Of a stretch of 8,254 nucleotides of DNA, positions 1 to 6,726 are shown piece by piece; positions within the stretch are counted from its first letter, which is position 1, and each line of letters opens with the position of its first letter. A model generated the notes under the pieces. The model searched no databases. It saw nothing but the letters and a program-made list of their open reading frames with translations, and was not told where the DNA came from. The translations under genes were made by a program, and so were the position numbers. Source of the stretch: an uncultured Bacteroides sp. (GTDB lineage Bacteria > Bacteroidota > Bacteroidia > Bacteroidales > Bacteroidaceae); the NCBI GenBank assembly GCA_947071285.1, contig CAMTFK010000204.1, positions 1-8,254 of the forward strand, written 5' to 3'.

Positions 1-68
1 AAGAAGCCAAATCGTTCAAGCCGTCGGTGATTTTCCCTGATCCGGCAACGAACAAGGTGGTGAAGTAG
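1..68 (+). CDS. 3' end of an unidentified protein gene (partial)
   Basis: Reading from base 3, an open frame gives 21 residues, ending FPDPATNKVVK, before a TAG stop at 66-68. The other two + frames hit stops earlier. A strong hairpin terminator begins 18 nt after the stop, which is where a gene end would be expected. The gene starts left of the window and too little is left to recognise a family; no function is proposed. It converges on the flavoprotein gene at 145-2451. The reading rests only on the open frame and the terminator placement. Confidence 0.5.
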   Translation, partial: EAKSFKPSVIFPDPATNKVVK

Positions 69-85
69 CCAGTCCTTAAAATACT

Positions 86-134
86 AATAATAAAAAGCCC
101 CGTTTGCATCACGTAAACGGGGCTTTTTATTATT
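86..134. terminator. Bidirectional rho-independent terminator between convergent genes
   Basis: Two perfectly complementary 20-nt arms (86-105 and 115-134) flank a 9-nt loop (106-114). The core is AAAAAGCCCCGTTT paired with AAACGGGGCTTTTT. Because the arms begin and end in A- and T-rich tracts, each strand reads as a GC stem followed by a U-run. It can therefore end both the + strand gene stopping at 68 and the minus-strand gene whose stop is at 145-147. Confidence 0.93.
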
Positions 135-144
135 GAGAATATTA

Positions 145-2451
145 TTATTTCTTCAACTGTTCATTCATAGCAGCAGCAGCCTTTCGACCGTCGCCCATAG
201 CGAGAATAACGGTAGCACCGCCACGAACAATATCGCCACCGGCATAAATGGTCGGGATGGACGATTGCATATTCTCGTTCACGGCAATTGTACCTTTGCG
301 TCCTACTTCCAGACCTGGAATGGATGAAGGTACAATCGGGTTGGGAGATACACCTACGCTGACGATAGCCAGGTCGATATCAATCGTTTCTGTTGCTCCC
401 GGAATGGGAACAGGGCTACGGCGTCCGGAAGCATCCGGTTCACCAAGCTCCATCTTTTGCAGAATGACTTGTTTCACCTTTCCTTGTTCGTCGGCAATGT
501 ATTCTATCGGATTGTGCAGTGTGAGGAATTCAACACCTTCCTCTTTGGCATGCTTCACCTCTTCGATACGTGCTGGCATTTCCTCTTCGGAACGACGATA
601 AATAATCATAGCACGTTCGGCACCCAGGCGGCGTGCAGTACGCACTGAATCCATCGCTGTATTTCCGCCACCGATAACGGCTACGTTCTTTCCGAAAGGC
701 ACAGGAGTGTCAGAGTCTTCGCTTGCTGCATCCATCAGGTTCACACGCGTCAGGTATTCATTGGATGACAGGATGTTGATGGAATTTTCGCCCGGAATAT
801 TCATAAAGTTAGGCAATCCGGCACCGGATGCCACGAATATTCCTTTGAAACCTTCTTCTTCCAACTGTTCCACGCTGATGGTTTTGCCGATGATACAGTC
901 CTTAATGAAGTTAACCCCCATCTTGGCAAGATTGTCAATCTCTACATCTACCACCTTATTGGGCAGACGGAATTCGGGAATACCGTATTTTAATACACCT
1001 CCGATTTCATGCAGAGCCTCGAAGACAGTAACATCATAACCGTATTTCGCCATATCTCCTGCAAAGGAAAGTCCTGCAGGTCCGGAACCGATGACGGCAA
1101 TCTTGATACCGTTCTTTTCCTTGATTTCCGGAACGGAGATTTGCCCGCTTTCGCGCTCATAGTCGGCGGCAAAACGCTCCAGATAGCCGATAGCTACCGG
1201 TTGTTCCTTCATCTTCAAGTGGATACATTTAGCTTCGCACTGTTTCTCTTGCGGACAAACGCGGCCGCAAACAGCAGGTAGGGCACTGGTTTCTTTCAGT
1301 GTCTTGGCAGCTTCAAGAATTTCTCCGCGTTCTATGTTCTTGATGAAGCGGGGAATGTCGATACCCACGGGGCAGCCTTCCATACAGCCCGGATTGGCAC
1401 AGTCCAGACAGCGCTTGGCTTCTGTCAATGCCTGTTCCTCGGTCAGTCCCTGGTTTACTTCTTCCTTGCGGCTGTGTGAGCGGTACTCTGCGTCGAGTTC
1501 GTTCATTTCAACGCGCGGAATGGCGGTGCGTTCTTTCGGCTTCATGGCTTTGCGAAGTTCCAGACGCCATGCGGCATTGCGGCTTTTCTCATCCACTTCC
1601 TGTGTGGCTTCCGGCATGGCTTTACATACTTCGTCTTCTTCAAGCTTGTGCATTTCTTCACGTTCGATGCTTTTGAAAGCACCCATGCGTTTCAGCATTT
1701 CGTCAAAGTCTACCTGATGGCCGTCAAATTCCGGTCCGTCTACGCAAACGAACTTGGTTTTTCCACCGATAGTGATGCGGCAGGCACCGCACATACCGGT
1801 ACCGTCCACCATAATGGTGTTCAGTGAAACGTCTGTCGGGATTTCATATTTTTTAGTCAGCAAACAAACAAATTTCATCATGATGGCGGGACCAATGGAG
1901 AAGCACTTGTTCACTTTCTCCCGTTTGATAACTTCTTCTACTCCTTCTGTGACCAATCCTTTGCGTCCATAAGAACCATCATCGGTCATAATGATAACCT
2001 CGTCTGCACTTTCACGCATTTCTTTTTCAAGGATAATCAGTTCTTTGCTACGTCCGGCAAGCACGGCAATAACGCGGTTACCGGCAGCTTTCAATGCTTG
2101 TACGATAGGAAGCATGGGGGCTACACCTACGCCGCCACCTGCACAGACCACCGTTCCGAAGTTCTCAATGTGAGTAGCCTGTCCCAACGGGCCCACTACA
2201 TCGGTGATGTAGTCGCCTTCATTCAGTTCGCAAAGGCGGGTGGAGGAGAGGCCTACTTCCTGCACTACCAAAGTGATAGTGCCGCGCGTAGTGTCTGCCG
2301 CAGCAATTGTCAGCGGCATACGTTCGCCTTTTTCGCCTACACGTACAATGACAAAGTGTCCTGCCTTGCGTGAACGGGCAATCAAAGGTGCTTCAATCTC
2401 CAGTTTAAAAACCTTTTCTGAAAAATGTTCTTTGCTAATGATTTTGTTCAT
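145..2451 (-). CDS. Fused NfnAB-like NAD(P)H/ferredoxin flavoprotein (often labelled DHODB electron-transfer subunit/glutamate synthase small subunit)
   Basis: The 768-aa protein joins two modules. Residues 1-260 form a ferredoxin-reductase-like unit of the PyrK/NfnA type: flavin motif RMPLTIAA (44-51), nucleotide motif GGGVGVAP (105-112), and a [2Fe-2S] site read as D216-x4-C221-x2-C224-x11-C236. Residues about 290-768 form a GltD/NfnB unit: cysteines 348/351/356/360 and 395/399/405/409 for two [4Fe-4S] clusters, FAD motif GSGPAG (455-460), NADPH motif GGGNTAMD (594-601) and a C-terminal flavin motif YAGGDIVRGG (736-745). PyrK has Cys where Asp216 sits; NfnA is known to use one Asp and three Cys. 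I therefore infer an NfnAB-type NADH-dependent reduced ferredoxin:NADP+ oxidoreductase in the cytoplasm. A SudAB-like or plain transhydrogenase role remains possible. No pyrD or gltB homologue lies beside it. The ATG at 2449-2451 fits the promoter at 2508-2537 and has no strong Shine-Dalgarno site. Confidence 0.9.
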   Translation of the reverse strand: MNKIISKEHFSEKVFKLEIEAPLIARSRKAGHFVIVRVGEKGERMPLTIAAADTTRGTITLVVQEVGLSSTRLCELNEGDYITDVVGPLGQATHIENFGTVVCAGGGVGVAPMLPIVQALKAAGNRVIAVLAGRSKELIILEKEMRESADEVIIMTDDGSYGRKGLVTEGVEEVIKREKVNKCFSIGPAIMMKFVCLLTKKYEIPTDVSLNTIMVDGTGMCGACRITIGGKTKFVCVDGPEFDGHQVDFDEMLKRMGAFKSIEREEMHKLEEDEVCKAMPEATQEVDEKSRNAAWRLELRKAMKPKERTAIPRVEMNELDAEYRSHSRKEEVNQGLTEEQALTEAKRCLDCANPGCMEGCPVGIDIPRFIKNIERGEILEAAKTLKETSALPAVCGRVCPQEKQCEAKCIHLKMKEQPVAIGYLERFAADYERESGQISVPEIKEKNGIKIAVIGSGPAGLSFAGDMAKYGYDVTVFEALHEIGGVLKYGIPEFRLPNKVVDVEIDNLAKMGVNFIKDCIIGKTISVEQLEEEGFKGIFVASGAGLPNFMNIPGENSINILSSNEYLTRVNLMDAASEDSDTPVPFGKNVAVIGGGNTAMDSVRTARRLGAERAMIIYRRSEEEMPARIEEVKHAKEEGVEFLTLHNPIEYIADEQGKVKQVILQKMELGEPDASGRRSPVPIPGATETIDIDLAIVSVGVSPNPIVPSSIPGLEVGRKGTIAVNENMQSSIPTIYAGGDIVRGGATVILAMGDGRKAAAAMNEQLKK

Positions 2452-2472
2452 TATCTTATAATTTTGTTGGTA

Positions 2473-2486
2473 TAATTACGTAATTA
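2473..2486. promoter_or_regulatory. 14-bp perfect palindrome in the flavoprotein leader
   Basis: TAATTACGTAATTA is its own reverse complement. It lies between the predicted minus-strand start site (about 2502) and the ATG at 2451, so it could be an operator for a dimeric repressor just downstream of the start site. In AT-rich DNA a palindrome of this length can also arise by chance. No regulator family is assigned. Confidence 0.35.
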
Positions 2487-2507
2487 CTTTCAGATTGTTA
2501 CGGTTTG

Positions 2508-2537
2508 CAAAGATACGGGTTATTTGGTAAAAACAAA
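2508..2537 (-). promoter_or_regulatory. Bacteroides-type promoter of the NfnAB-like gene
   Basis: On the minus strand the -33 element TTTG (2537-2534) is followed after 18 bp by the -7 element TATCTTTG (2515-2508), matching the TAnnTTTG consensus of the Bacteroides primary sigma factor. Spacing is slightly shorter than in the + strand promoters of this window. Transcription would start near 2502, leaving a leader of about 50 nt. The extended string TATCTTTGCA also occurs upstream of serS. Confidence 0.65.
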
Positions 2538-2544
2538 AGAAGAA

Positions 2545-2575
2545 TTGGAGAAAACTACGCAGGCGTCTACTTTTG
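2545..2575 (+). promoter_or_regulatory. Possible distal promoter (P1) of the receptor operon
   Basis: TTG at 2545-2547, a 20-bp spacer, and TACTTTTG at 2568-2575 fit the Bacteroides -33/-7 pattern. Transcription would begin near 2581 and give a leader of about 120 nt. The -33 part is only a TTG, so this is weaker than the proximal candidate. It lies about 8 bp from the -33 element of the opposing flavoprotein promoter, so the two could interfere. Confidence 0.45.
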
Positions 2576-2650
2576 CAATATTTTATCGGGGCATTGAAGA
2601 AAGTCTGTTTGTGCAATTTGTCACCGGATGTCTTCCCTTCGTCACTATAA

Positions 2651-2682
2651 TTTGCCAGCCTTGTCTACTTCACCTACTTTTG
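2651..2682 (+). promoter_or_regulatory. Proximal promoter (P2) of the receptor operon
   Basis: TTTG at 2651-2654, a 20-bp spacer, and TACTTTTG at 2675-2682 match the Bacteroides consensus in both elements and in spacing. Transcription would begin near 2687, about 16 nt before the ATG at 2703. This argues against the upstream in-frame ATG at 2628, which would lie before the promoter. A purine-rich stretch (AAGACGAAGA) directly precedes the chosen ATG and may serve as ribosome-binding site. Confidence 0.6.
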
Positions 2683-2702
2683 AAATAAAAAAGACGAAGA
2701 AC

Positions 2703-4841
2703 ATGTATAGAACTTTATTTTTAGGAACCCTATTGTCAGGTGTATCCTTAGTGGCTTGGTCGCAGCAACAAGATACGATTGCCGACCAGCGTTTGAAAGA
2801 AGTGGTGGTAACTGCTAAGCTTCCATTAGTTGAAATGTCTGCCGGAAAGACGACTTACCGGATGGATGCATCCATCACCCAAAGTACCGGAAGCCTTTAT
2901 GACGTGTTATCTTCCTTGCCGGGTGTGATGATAGATTCCGGTGGAAATATCCTGTTGAACGGGCAAAGTGGCGCAATAATCCTGATAGACGGCAAGCCTA
3001 CCTACCTTTCGGGAGATGAACTGATGAGTTTACTGAAATCCACTCCCGCCACCAATACTGATAAGATTGATTTAATAACCCAACCTTCTGCACTTTATGA
3101 TGCGGCAGGTAGTACCGGGCTGATTGATATCCGTACAAGGAAAATCAAGCTGCGCGGCATGAACCTAAACTTGAACGGTAACGGCAGTTTGGGCCGGTCG
3201 GGTAGTGGCTATGGCAGTGCTTCAATGAACATTCGTGAAGACAAGTTCAATTTTTATTTGACCTATTCTTATTATCAAGGAAAGAATATTATTGATATGT
3301 TTATCGACCGTATTTTCAGTCGGGATGAAGAAAGAATGACACAGGATTCTTACCGGAAACGGGAAACCACTTCGCATTATTTGCGCACTGGATGTGATTT
3401 CTATCTTAATAAGCGAACTGTCTGGGGAACTTCCTTTAGCGGAAATTTCTCCGGGCAGAAAGAGAATGCTGATATGTTTACGAAGATTCAAGAGGGAAGA
3501 ACGGCAGGGAATACCTATAGTTATACAGATCGTGACCGGAATAATCTCTCGGTAGGCACCAATGTGGTGCACGAACTAAAGAAGGAAGGTGGAGAGGTTA
3601 GTGCTTCTTTTGATTATTTTCATTACTATAATACTGAAAACCAACTGATGGATAGTTTTAAACCCGATACATTGAAAGGGGATATGCGGGGAAATATCAA
3701 CTTGTATGTGGGGCAGGCAGATGCCATTTATCCTTTGAATGAGCGGTGGAAGTTGCAGGCAGGAGCAAAGACTTCGTTTGTAGAGATAGATAATACGGCG
3801 GGTTATATGCGTCCATCCGTTTCAGGCTGGCTATCTGATGGCTCACTTGGTTCCCATTTTGTGTATAATGAAAATATAAATGCAGCTTACCTGCAAGTTG
3901 GTTATGAGACAGACTGTTTGAAGCTTACGGCAGGGCTGAGGTTGGAACATACCCGTGTGCACGGCAATTTTGGAGGGAATACGGTGCAAAAAGACTCTTC
4001 GTTCACTACGAATTATCTTCATCTGTTTCCTACATTGGCTTTGCAGTACAATGTATCTTTGAACCATGCATTCCAATTCTCTTATGGTAGACGCATTGCC
4101 CGTCCCAATTACAATGACCTGAATCCTTTTACTTATATTTTCGATGAGTATACTCACGAAGGAGGAAATACGAAACTGCGTTCTTCTTTCTCTGATAATA
4201 TAGAGTTGGCCTATGTGTATCGTGATTGGCTGCAAACAGTTTTCTTTTGCTCACATACGGAGGATGCTATCATGAAAAGCTATCAGGAACGGGAGAACCA
4301 ATGTATCTATGTGATGCCCGAGAATCTTTCATCTTATACGCAAACCGGTATACGTATTCATGCCGCCAATCTTGGATTGACTCAGTTCTGGAAGATGAAT
4401 CTGACGGCTATCGGTATGTATAACGATTATAACTGGACGGAACAGGGTAGTAAGCTGAAGAACCGTATGTTTACCCCGATATTCAGTAGCATTAACCAGT
4501 TCACCTTCACTTCTACGTGGTCGGCGGAACTTTCAGCAAGCTATAACGGGAGAATGGCTTACGGGCAAGCGACTGTTCATCCGGCATTTGAGATGAATGT
4601 GGGTATTCAGAAGAAGGTGTTCCGTGGCAAAGGCTCTGTAACCTTGTTTGCCAAAGATATATTTGATACTAATTTGCAAAAGGTGGATGTCCGGGCTCTC
4701 GGTACACGTGCCTTTGTAGACGAGCGCCATAACAAGCGCGTGGTGGGTATCGCTTTCATGTGGCGTTTTCAGAAAGGCAGCGAGGCGAAAGAAAGCAGGC
4801 GAAAAAGTGAGGTAGATGAAACAAAAAGAGTAAATTTGTAG
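2703..4841 (+). CDS. Outer-membrane beta-barrel receptor (TonB-dependent-receptor-like)
   Basis: The 712-aa protein begins with a signal peptide: hydrophobic core at residues 4-18, likely cleavage near AWSQQ (18-22). A TonB-box-like KEVVVTA follows at 32-38. A compact plug domain covers about 45-148, with LYDVLSSLPGV, LLNGQSGAIILIDGKP and ALYDAAGSTGLIDIRTRK segments. From about 150 to the aromatic strand end MWRF (686-689) there are alternating beta-strand-like segments rich in Tyr and Trp, as in the Bacteroidetes outer-membrane beta-barrel family. A charged 23-residue tail follows. No CarboxypepD-regulatory-like domain precedes the plug, although many relatives have one. It probably imports or senses a ligand that cannot be named. 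No SusD-like partner is next to it; instead a histidine kinase starts 5 nt after its stop, suggesting a sensing role. The start was moved from 2628 to 2703 because of the signal peptide and the proximal promoter. Confidence 0.88.
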   Translation: MYRTLFLGTLLSGVSLVAWSQQQDTIADQRLKEVVVTAKLPLVEMSAGKTTYRMDASITQSTGSLYDVLSSLPGVMIDSGGNILLNGQSGAIILIDGKPTYLSGDELMSLLKSTPATNTDKIDLITQPSALYDAAGSTGLIDIRTRKIKLRGMNLNLNGNGSLGRSGSGYGSASMNIREDKFNFYLTYSYYQGKNIIDMFIDRIFSRDEERMTQDSYRKRETTSHYLRTGCDFYLNKRTVWGTSFSGNFSGQKENADMFTKIQEGRTAGNTYSYTDRDRNNLSVGTNVVHELKKEGGEVSASFDYFHYYNTENQLMDSFKPDTLKGDMRGNINLYVGQADAIYPLNERWKLQAGAKTSFVEIDNTAGYMRPSVSGWLSDGSLGSHFVYNENINAAYLQVGYETDCLKLTAGLRLEHTRVHGNFGGNTVQKDSSFTTNYLHLFPTLALQYNVSLNHAFQFSYGRRIARPNYNDLNPFTYIFDEYTHEGGNTKLRSSFSDNIELAYVYRDWLQTVFFCSHTEDAIMKSYQERENQCIYVMPENLSSYTQTGIRIHAANLGLTQFWKMNLTAIGMYNDYNWTEQGSKLKNRMFTPIFSSINQFTFTSTWSAELSASYNGRMAYGQATVHPAFEMNVGIQKKVFRGKGSVTLFAKDIFDTNLQKVDVRALGTRAFVDERHNKRVVGIAFMWRFQKGSEAKESRRKSEVDETKRVNL

Positions 4842-4846
4842 TTGCT

Positions 4847-5860
4847 ATGGACAGACAGTGGAACAGATGGTTGGCTCCGGCATCGTTTGCCGTGATTCTT
4901 TTCTTGTGTATTCGTGTGGCGAATGATATTCCGAAGCACGAATATTATTGGGAGGCGAATAAGTGGGATTTTATGCTGAAGGATATGCTGGTGGTGCTCG
5001 TCATGTCCTATCCGATACTTTTTTCTATAAAGTGCTGGCTTCGTTTCTGTCGTAAGAAGAGGCTGGCATGGTGGAAGGAGTATGGGGTTGTCATTCTGGG
5101 TACTCCGTTTTGGTGTCTCCTGACGATGTGGATTATTCGTTTGCTGATGGGGCTCAATCTTGACTTATATGATGTTCCCATTCCAATTGTTGTGAGCATT
5201 TTGCTCGGAGGCTTTTGTTATACCTTTCTGCGCAATCAGCTGATACAGAAAGAAAATGAAGTTCAACGCCTGCAATTGGAAAAGATAAAGAACGATCAGC
5301 TTCAGACGGAATTGAAGTTCTTGAAGTCGCAGTATCATCCGCATTTTCTCTTCAATGTACTCAATACGGTTTACTTTCAAATAGACGAAAAGAATGAAGC
5401 GCCACGACAGACGCTTGAGCTGTTGTCCAATTTGCTCCGTTATCAATTGTATAATGATGGGGAAAAGGTACAGGTGCGTGTCGAGGTGGAGTATCTGAAA
5501 CAATACATCGGTCTGTGCAAGCTTCGCGCCACAAAGCGTTTGCAGTTGCAGGTGTCTTTTGATGAAGTCCCCGGGGAATATGAAATTTATCCGTTATTGT
5601 TTGTGCCATTGGTGGAGAATGCTTTCAAATATGTGGGCGGGGAGTATTGCTTAACCTTGGGTATGTATTTGAAAGATGGAAGTTTGCATTTCGATATTGA
5701 AAACTCTATTCCGGAATCACCGGTACCGCAAGAAAGGAAGCAAGGGATTGGCCTCGAAAACTTAAAGCGTAGGTTGGAATTACTTTATCAGGGGCGTCAT
5801 GCGCTGGATATACATAAAGGGAATACATTGTTTACAGTGAAACTTGTGATAAGATTATAA
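4847..5860 (+). CDS. LytS/YehU-type sensor histidine kinase
   Basis: A 337-aa inner-membrane kinase. Four hydrophobic segments (about 9-24, 43-60, 80-102, 110-127) are followed by a coiled coil (about 130-160) leading into the His_kinase (PF06580-type) domain. The phosphoacceptor box is QYHPHFLFNVLN with His164. The N-box is PLVENAFKY with Asn258, and the ATP-lid motif is GIGLENLKRRL (300-310). The loop between helices 2 and 3 is strongly basic (CWLRFCRKKR), so by the positive-inside rule both termini are cytoplasmic. The periplasmic loops are then only about 20 and 8 residues, with no room for a ligand-binding domain. Sensing is therefore probably within the membrane or through a partner such as the receptor encoded 5 nt upstream. 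It likely phosphorylates the regulator starting 1 nt downstream. Confidence 0.93.
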   Translation: MDRQWNRWLAPASFAVILFLCIRVANDIPKHEYYWEANKWDFMLKDMLVVLVMSYPILFSIKCWLRFCRKKRLAWWKEYGVVILGTPFWCLLTMWIIRLLMGLNLDLYDVPIPIVVSILLGGFCYTFLRNQLIQKENEVQRLQLEKIKNDQLQTELKFLKSQYHPHFLFNVLNTVYFQIDEKNEAPRQTLELLSNLLRYQLYNDGEKVQVRVEVEYLKQYIGLCKLRATKRLQLQVSFDEVPGEYEIYPLLFVPLVENAFKYVGGEYCLTLGMYLKDGSLHFDIENSIPESPVPQERKQGIGLENLKRRLELLYQGRHALDIHKGNTLFTVKLVIRL

Positions 5861-5861
5861 A

Positions 5862-6563
5862 ATGAAACAGATAAAATGTATCATAACTGATGATGAGCCT
5901 ACTGCATGCGAGGGATTAAAGCGTTATGTGGAGAAGGTGGATTTCCTGACTTTGACAGCTGTATGCGAGGATGCCATGCAACTGAATACCCTTTTGCAGA
6001 CCGAGCAACCGGATTTATTGTTCCTGGATATTGAAATGCCGTATCTTTCGGGACTTGAACTGTTGGCATCTCTTGCTAATCCGCCTCATGTGATTATTAC
6101 TTCGGCCTACGAACGGTATGCGTTGAAAGGGTACGAGCTGAATGTTGCGGATTATTTGTTGAAGCCGATTTCGTTCGACCGCTTTCTGAAAGCTGTAAAT
6201 AAGGTGCATGTTCTTTTGCAACAAGAAAATCGGTTGAGTGAAGTTGTTGATTTCATCTTTGTTCGCTCAGACCGCCAGATGCACAAAGTATTCTTTAAGG
6301 ATATTCTGGTTGTGGAGGGTTTGGAAAATTATGTTTGCATATATACGGAAGATGCCAAATTGCTGGTGCGCTCCACGATGAAGCGAATGACGGAGGCCCT
6401 TCCTAAAGAAACTTTTCTTCAAGTTCATAAATCGTATCTTATAAATATTGAAAAGATTGAATTGATAGATGGTAACAGGATTATGGTAGGACAGCATACC
6501 GTATCGGTGGCTCGTAACTTCCGTGAAGAAGTGTTTGGGCGGATTCTGAAGAATATGTTGTAG
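5862..6563 (+). CDS. LytTR-family response regulator
   Basis: The 233-aa protein has an N-terminal receiver domain (about 3-118): acidic pocket D10/D11, phosphoacceptor Asp56 in LLFLDIEMP, Thr80 in VIITSAY, and Lys101-Pro102. A short linker leads to a LytTR DNA-binding domain (about 131-231), recognised from the strand pattern around VEGLENYVCIYT, the conserved FLQVHKSYLINIEKI (185-199) and the VSVARNFREEV segment (214-224). LytTR proteins usually bind paired direct repeats upstream of target promoters; the targets here are unknown. The start follows the kinase stop by 1 nt, so the two are probably translationally coupled and cognate. All expected receiver residues are present. No hairpin with a strong + strand U-run follows the stop. 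Confidence 0.95.
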   Translation: MKQIKCIITDDEPTACEGLKRYVEKVDFLTLTAVCEDAMQLNTLLQTEQPDLLFLDIEMPYLSGLELLASLANPPHVIITSAYERYALKGYELNVADYLLKPISFDRFLKAVNKVHVLLQQENRLSEVVDFIFVRSDRQMHKVFFKDILVVEGLENYVCIYTEDAKLLVRSTMKRMTEALPKETFLQVHKSYLINIEKIELIDGNRIMVGQHTVSVARNFREEVFGRILKNML

Positions 6564-6656
6564 GATGAGTAGGTATGAAGTCCAGTTCTTGTTTTTATAT
6601 TAATATGTATGGTCTTTTACCCTTTCAGAGTGCAATGAAAATCAGGAAATAATAAA

Positions 6657-6702
6657 CCCAGGGCAATGCCCTGGGCTGTATAGATAAAAGGCTTTCAGCC
6701 TT
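6657..6702. repeat. Twin-stem-loop element, REP-like unit and/or serS terminators
   Basis: The first hairpin is CCCAGGGC (6657-6664), loop AAT, GCCCTGGG (6668-6675). Twelve bases later comes AAGGCT (6688-6693), loop TTC, AGCCTT (6697-6702). Both arms are perfect. The pair of short stems with a fixed spacer resembles palindromic REP units mobilised by RAYT transposases; this is inference, as no other copy is in the window. On the minus strand each stem is followed by T-rich sequence (TTATCTAT, then TTTATTATTT), so the element may also end serS transcription. On the + strand neither stem has a proper U-run, making it a weaker terminator for the two-component operon. Confidence 0.6.
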
Positions 6703-6726
6703 GTGTTCCATTAATGCACAATATCT

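Noticed and set aside
1304..1717. 137-codon + strand open frame opposite the flavoprotein gene
   Set aside because: It is fully antisense to well-conserved cysteine and linker regions, and its Ser/Arg-rich translation resembles no protein family. It is a frame shadow.
145..2451. Two separate genes (pyrK-like and gltD-like) joined by a sequencing error
   Set aside because: The frame is continuous, and the linker contains the normal N-terminal extension of the GltD/NfnB module without a stop or frame break.
2628..2702. In-frame upstream ATG that would lengthen the receptor by 25 residues
   Set aside because: The added residues carry no signal sequence and would push the clear signal peptide inside the protein. 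The best promoter (2651-2682) also lies within this stretch.
3843..4235. 130-codon minus-strand open frame within the receptor gene
   Set aside because: It lies opposite barrel strands, has no promoter or family features, and is explained by codon bias of the real gene.
6564..6656. Possible small RNA or extra gene in the gap after the response regulator
   Set aside because: No open frame, no convincing promoter and no stable hairpin with a U-run were seen in this part; only the twin palindromes further on stand out.
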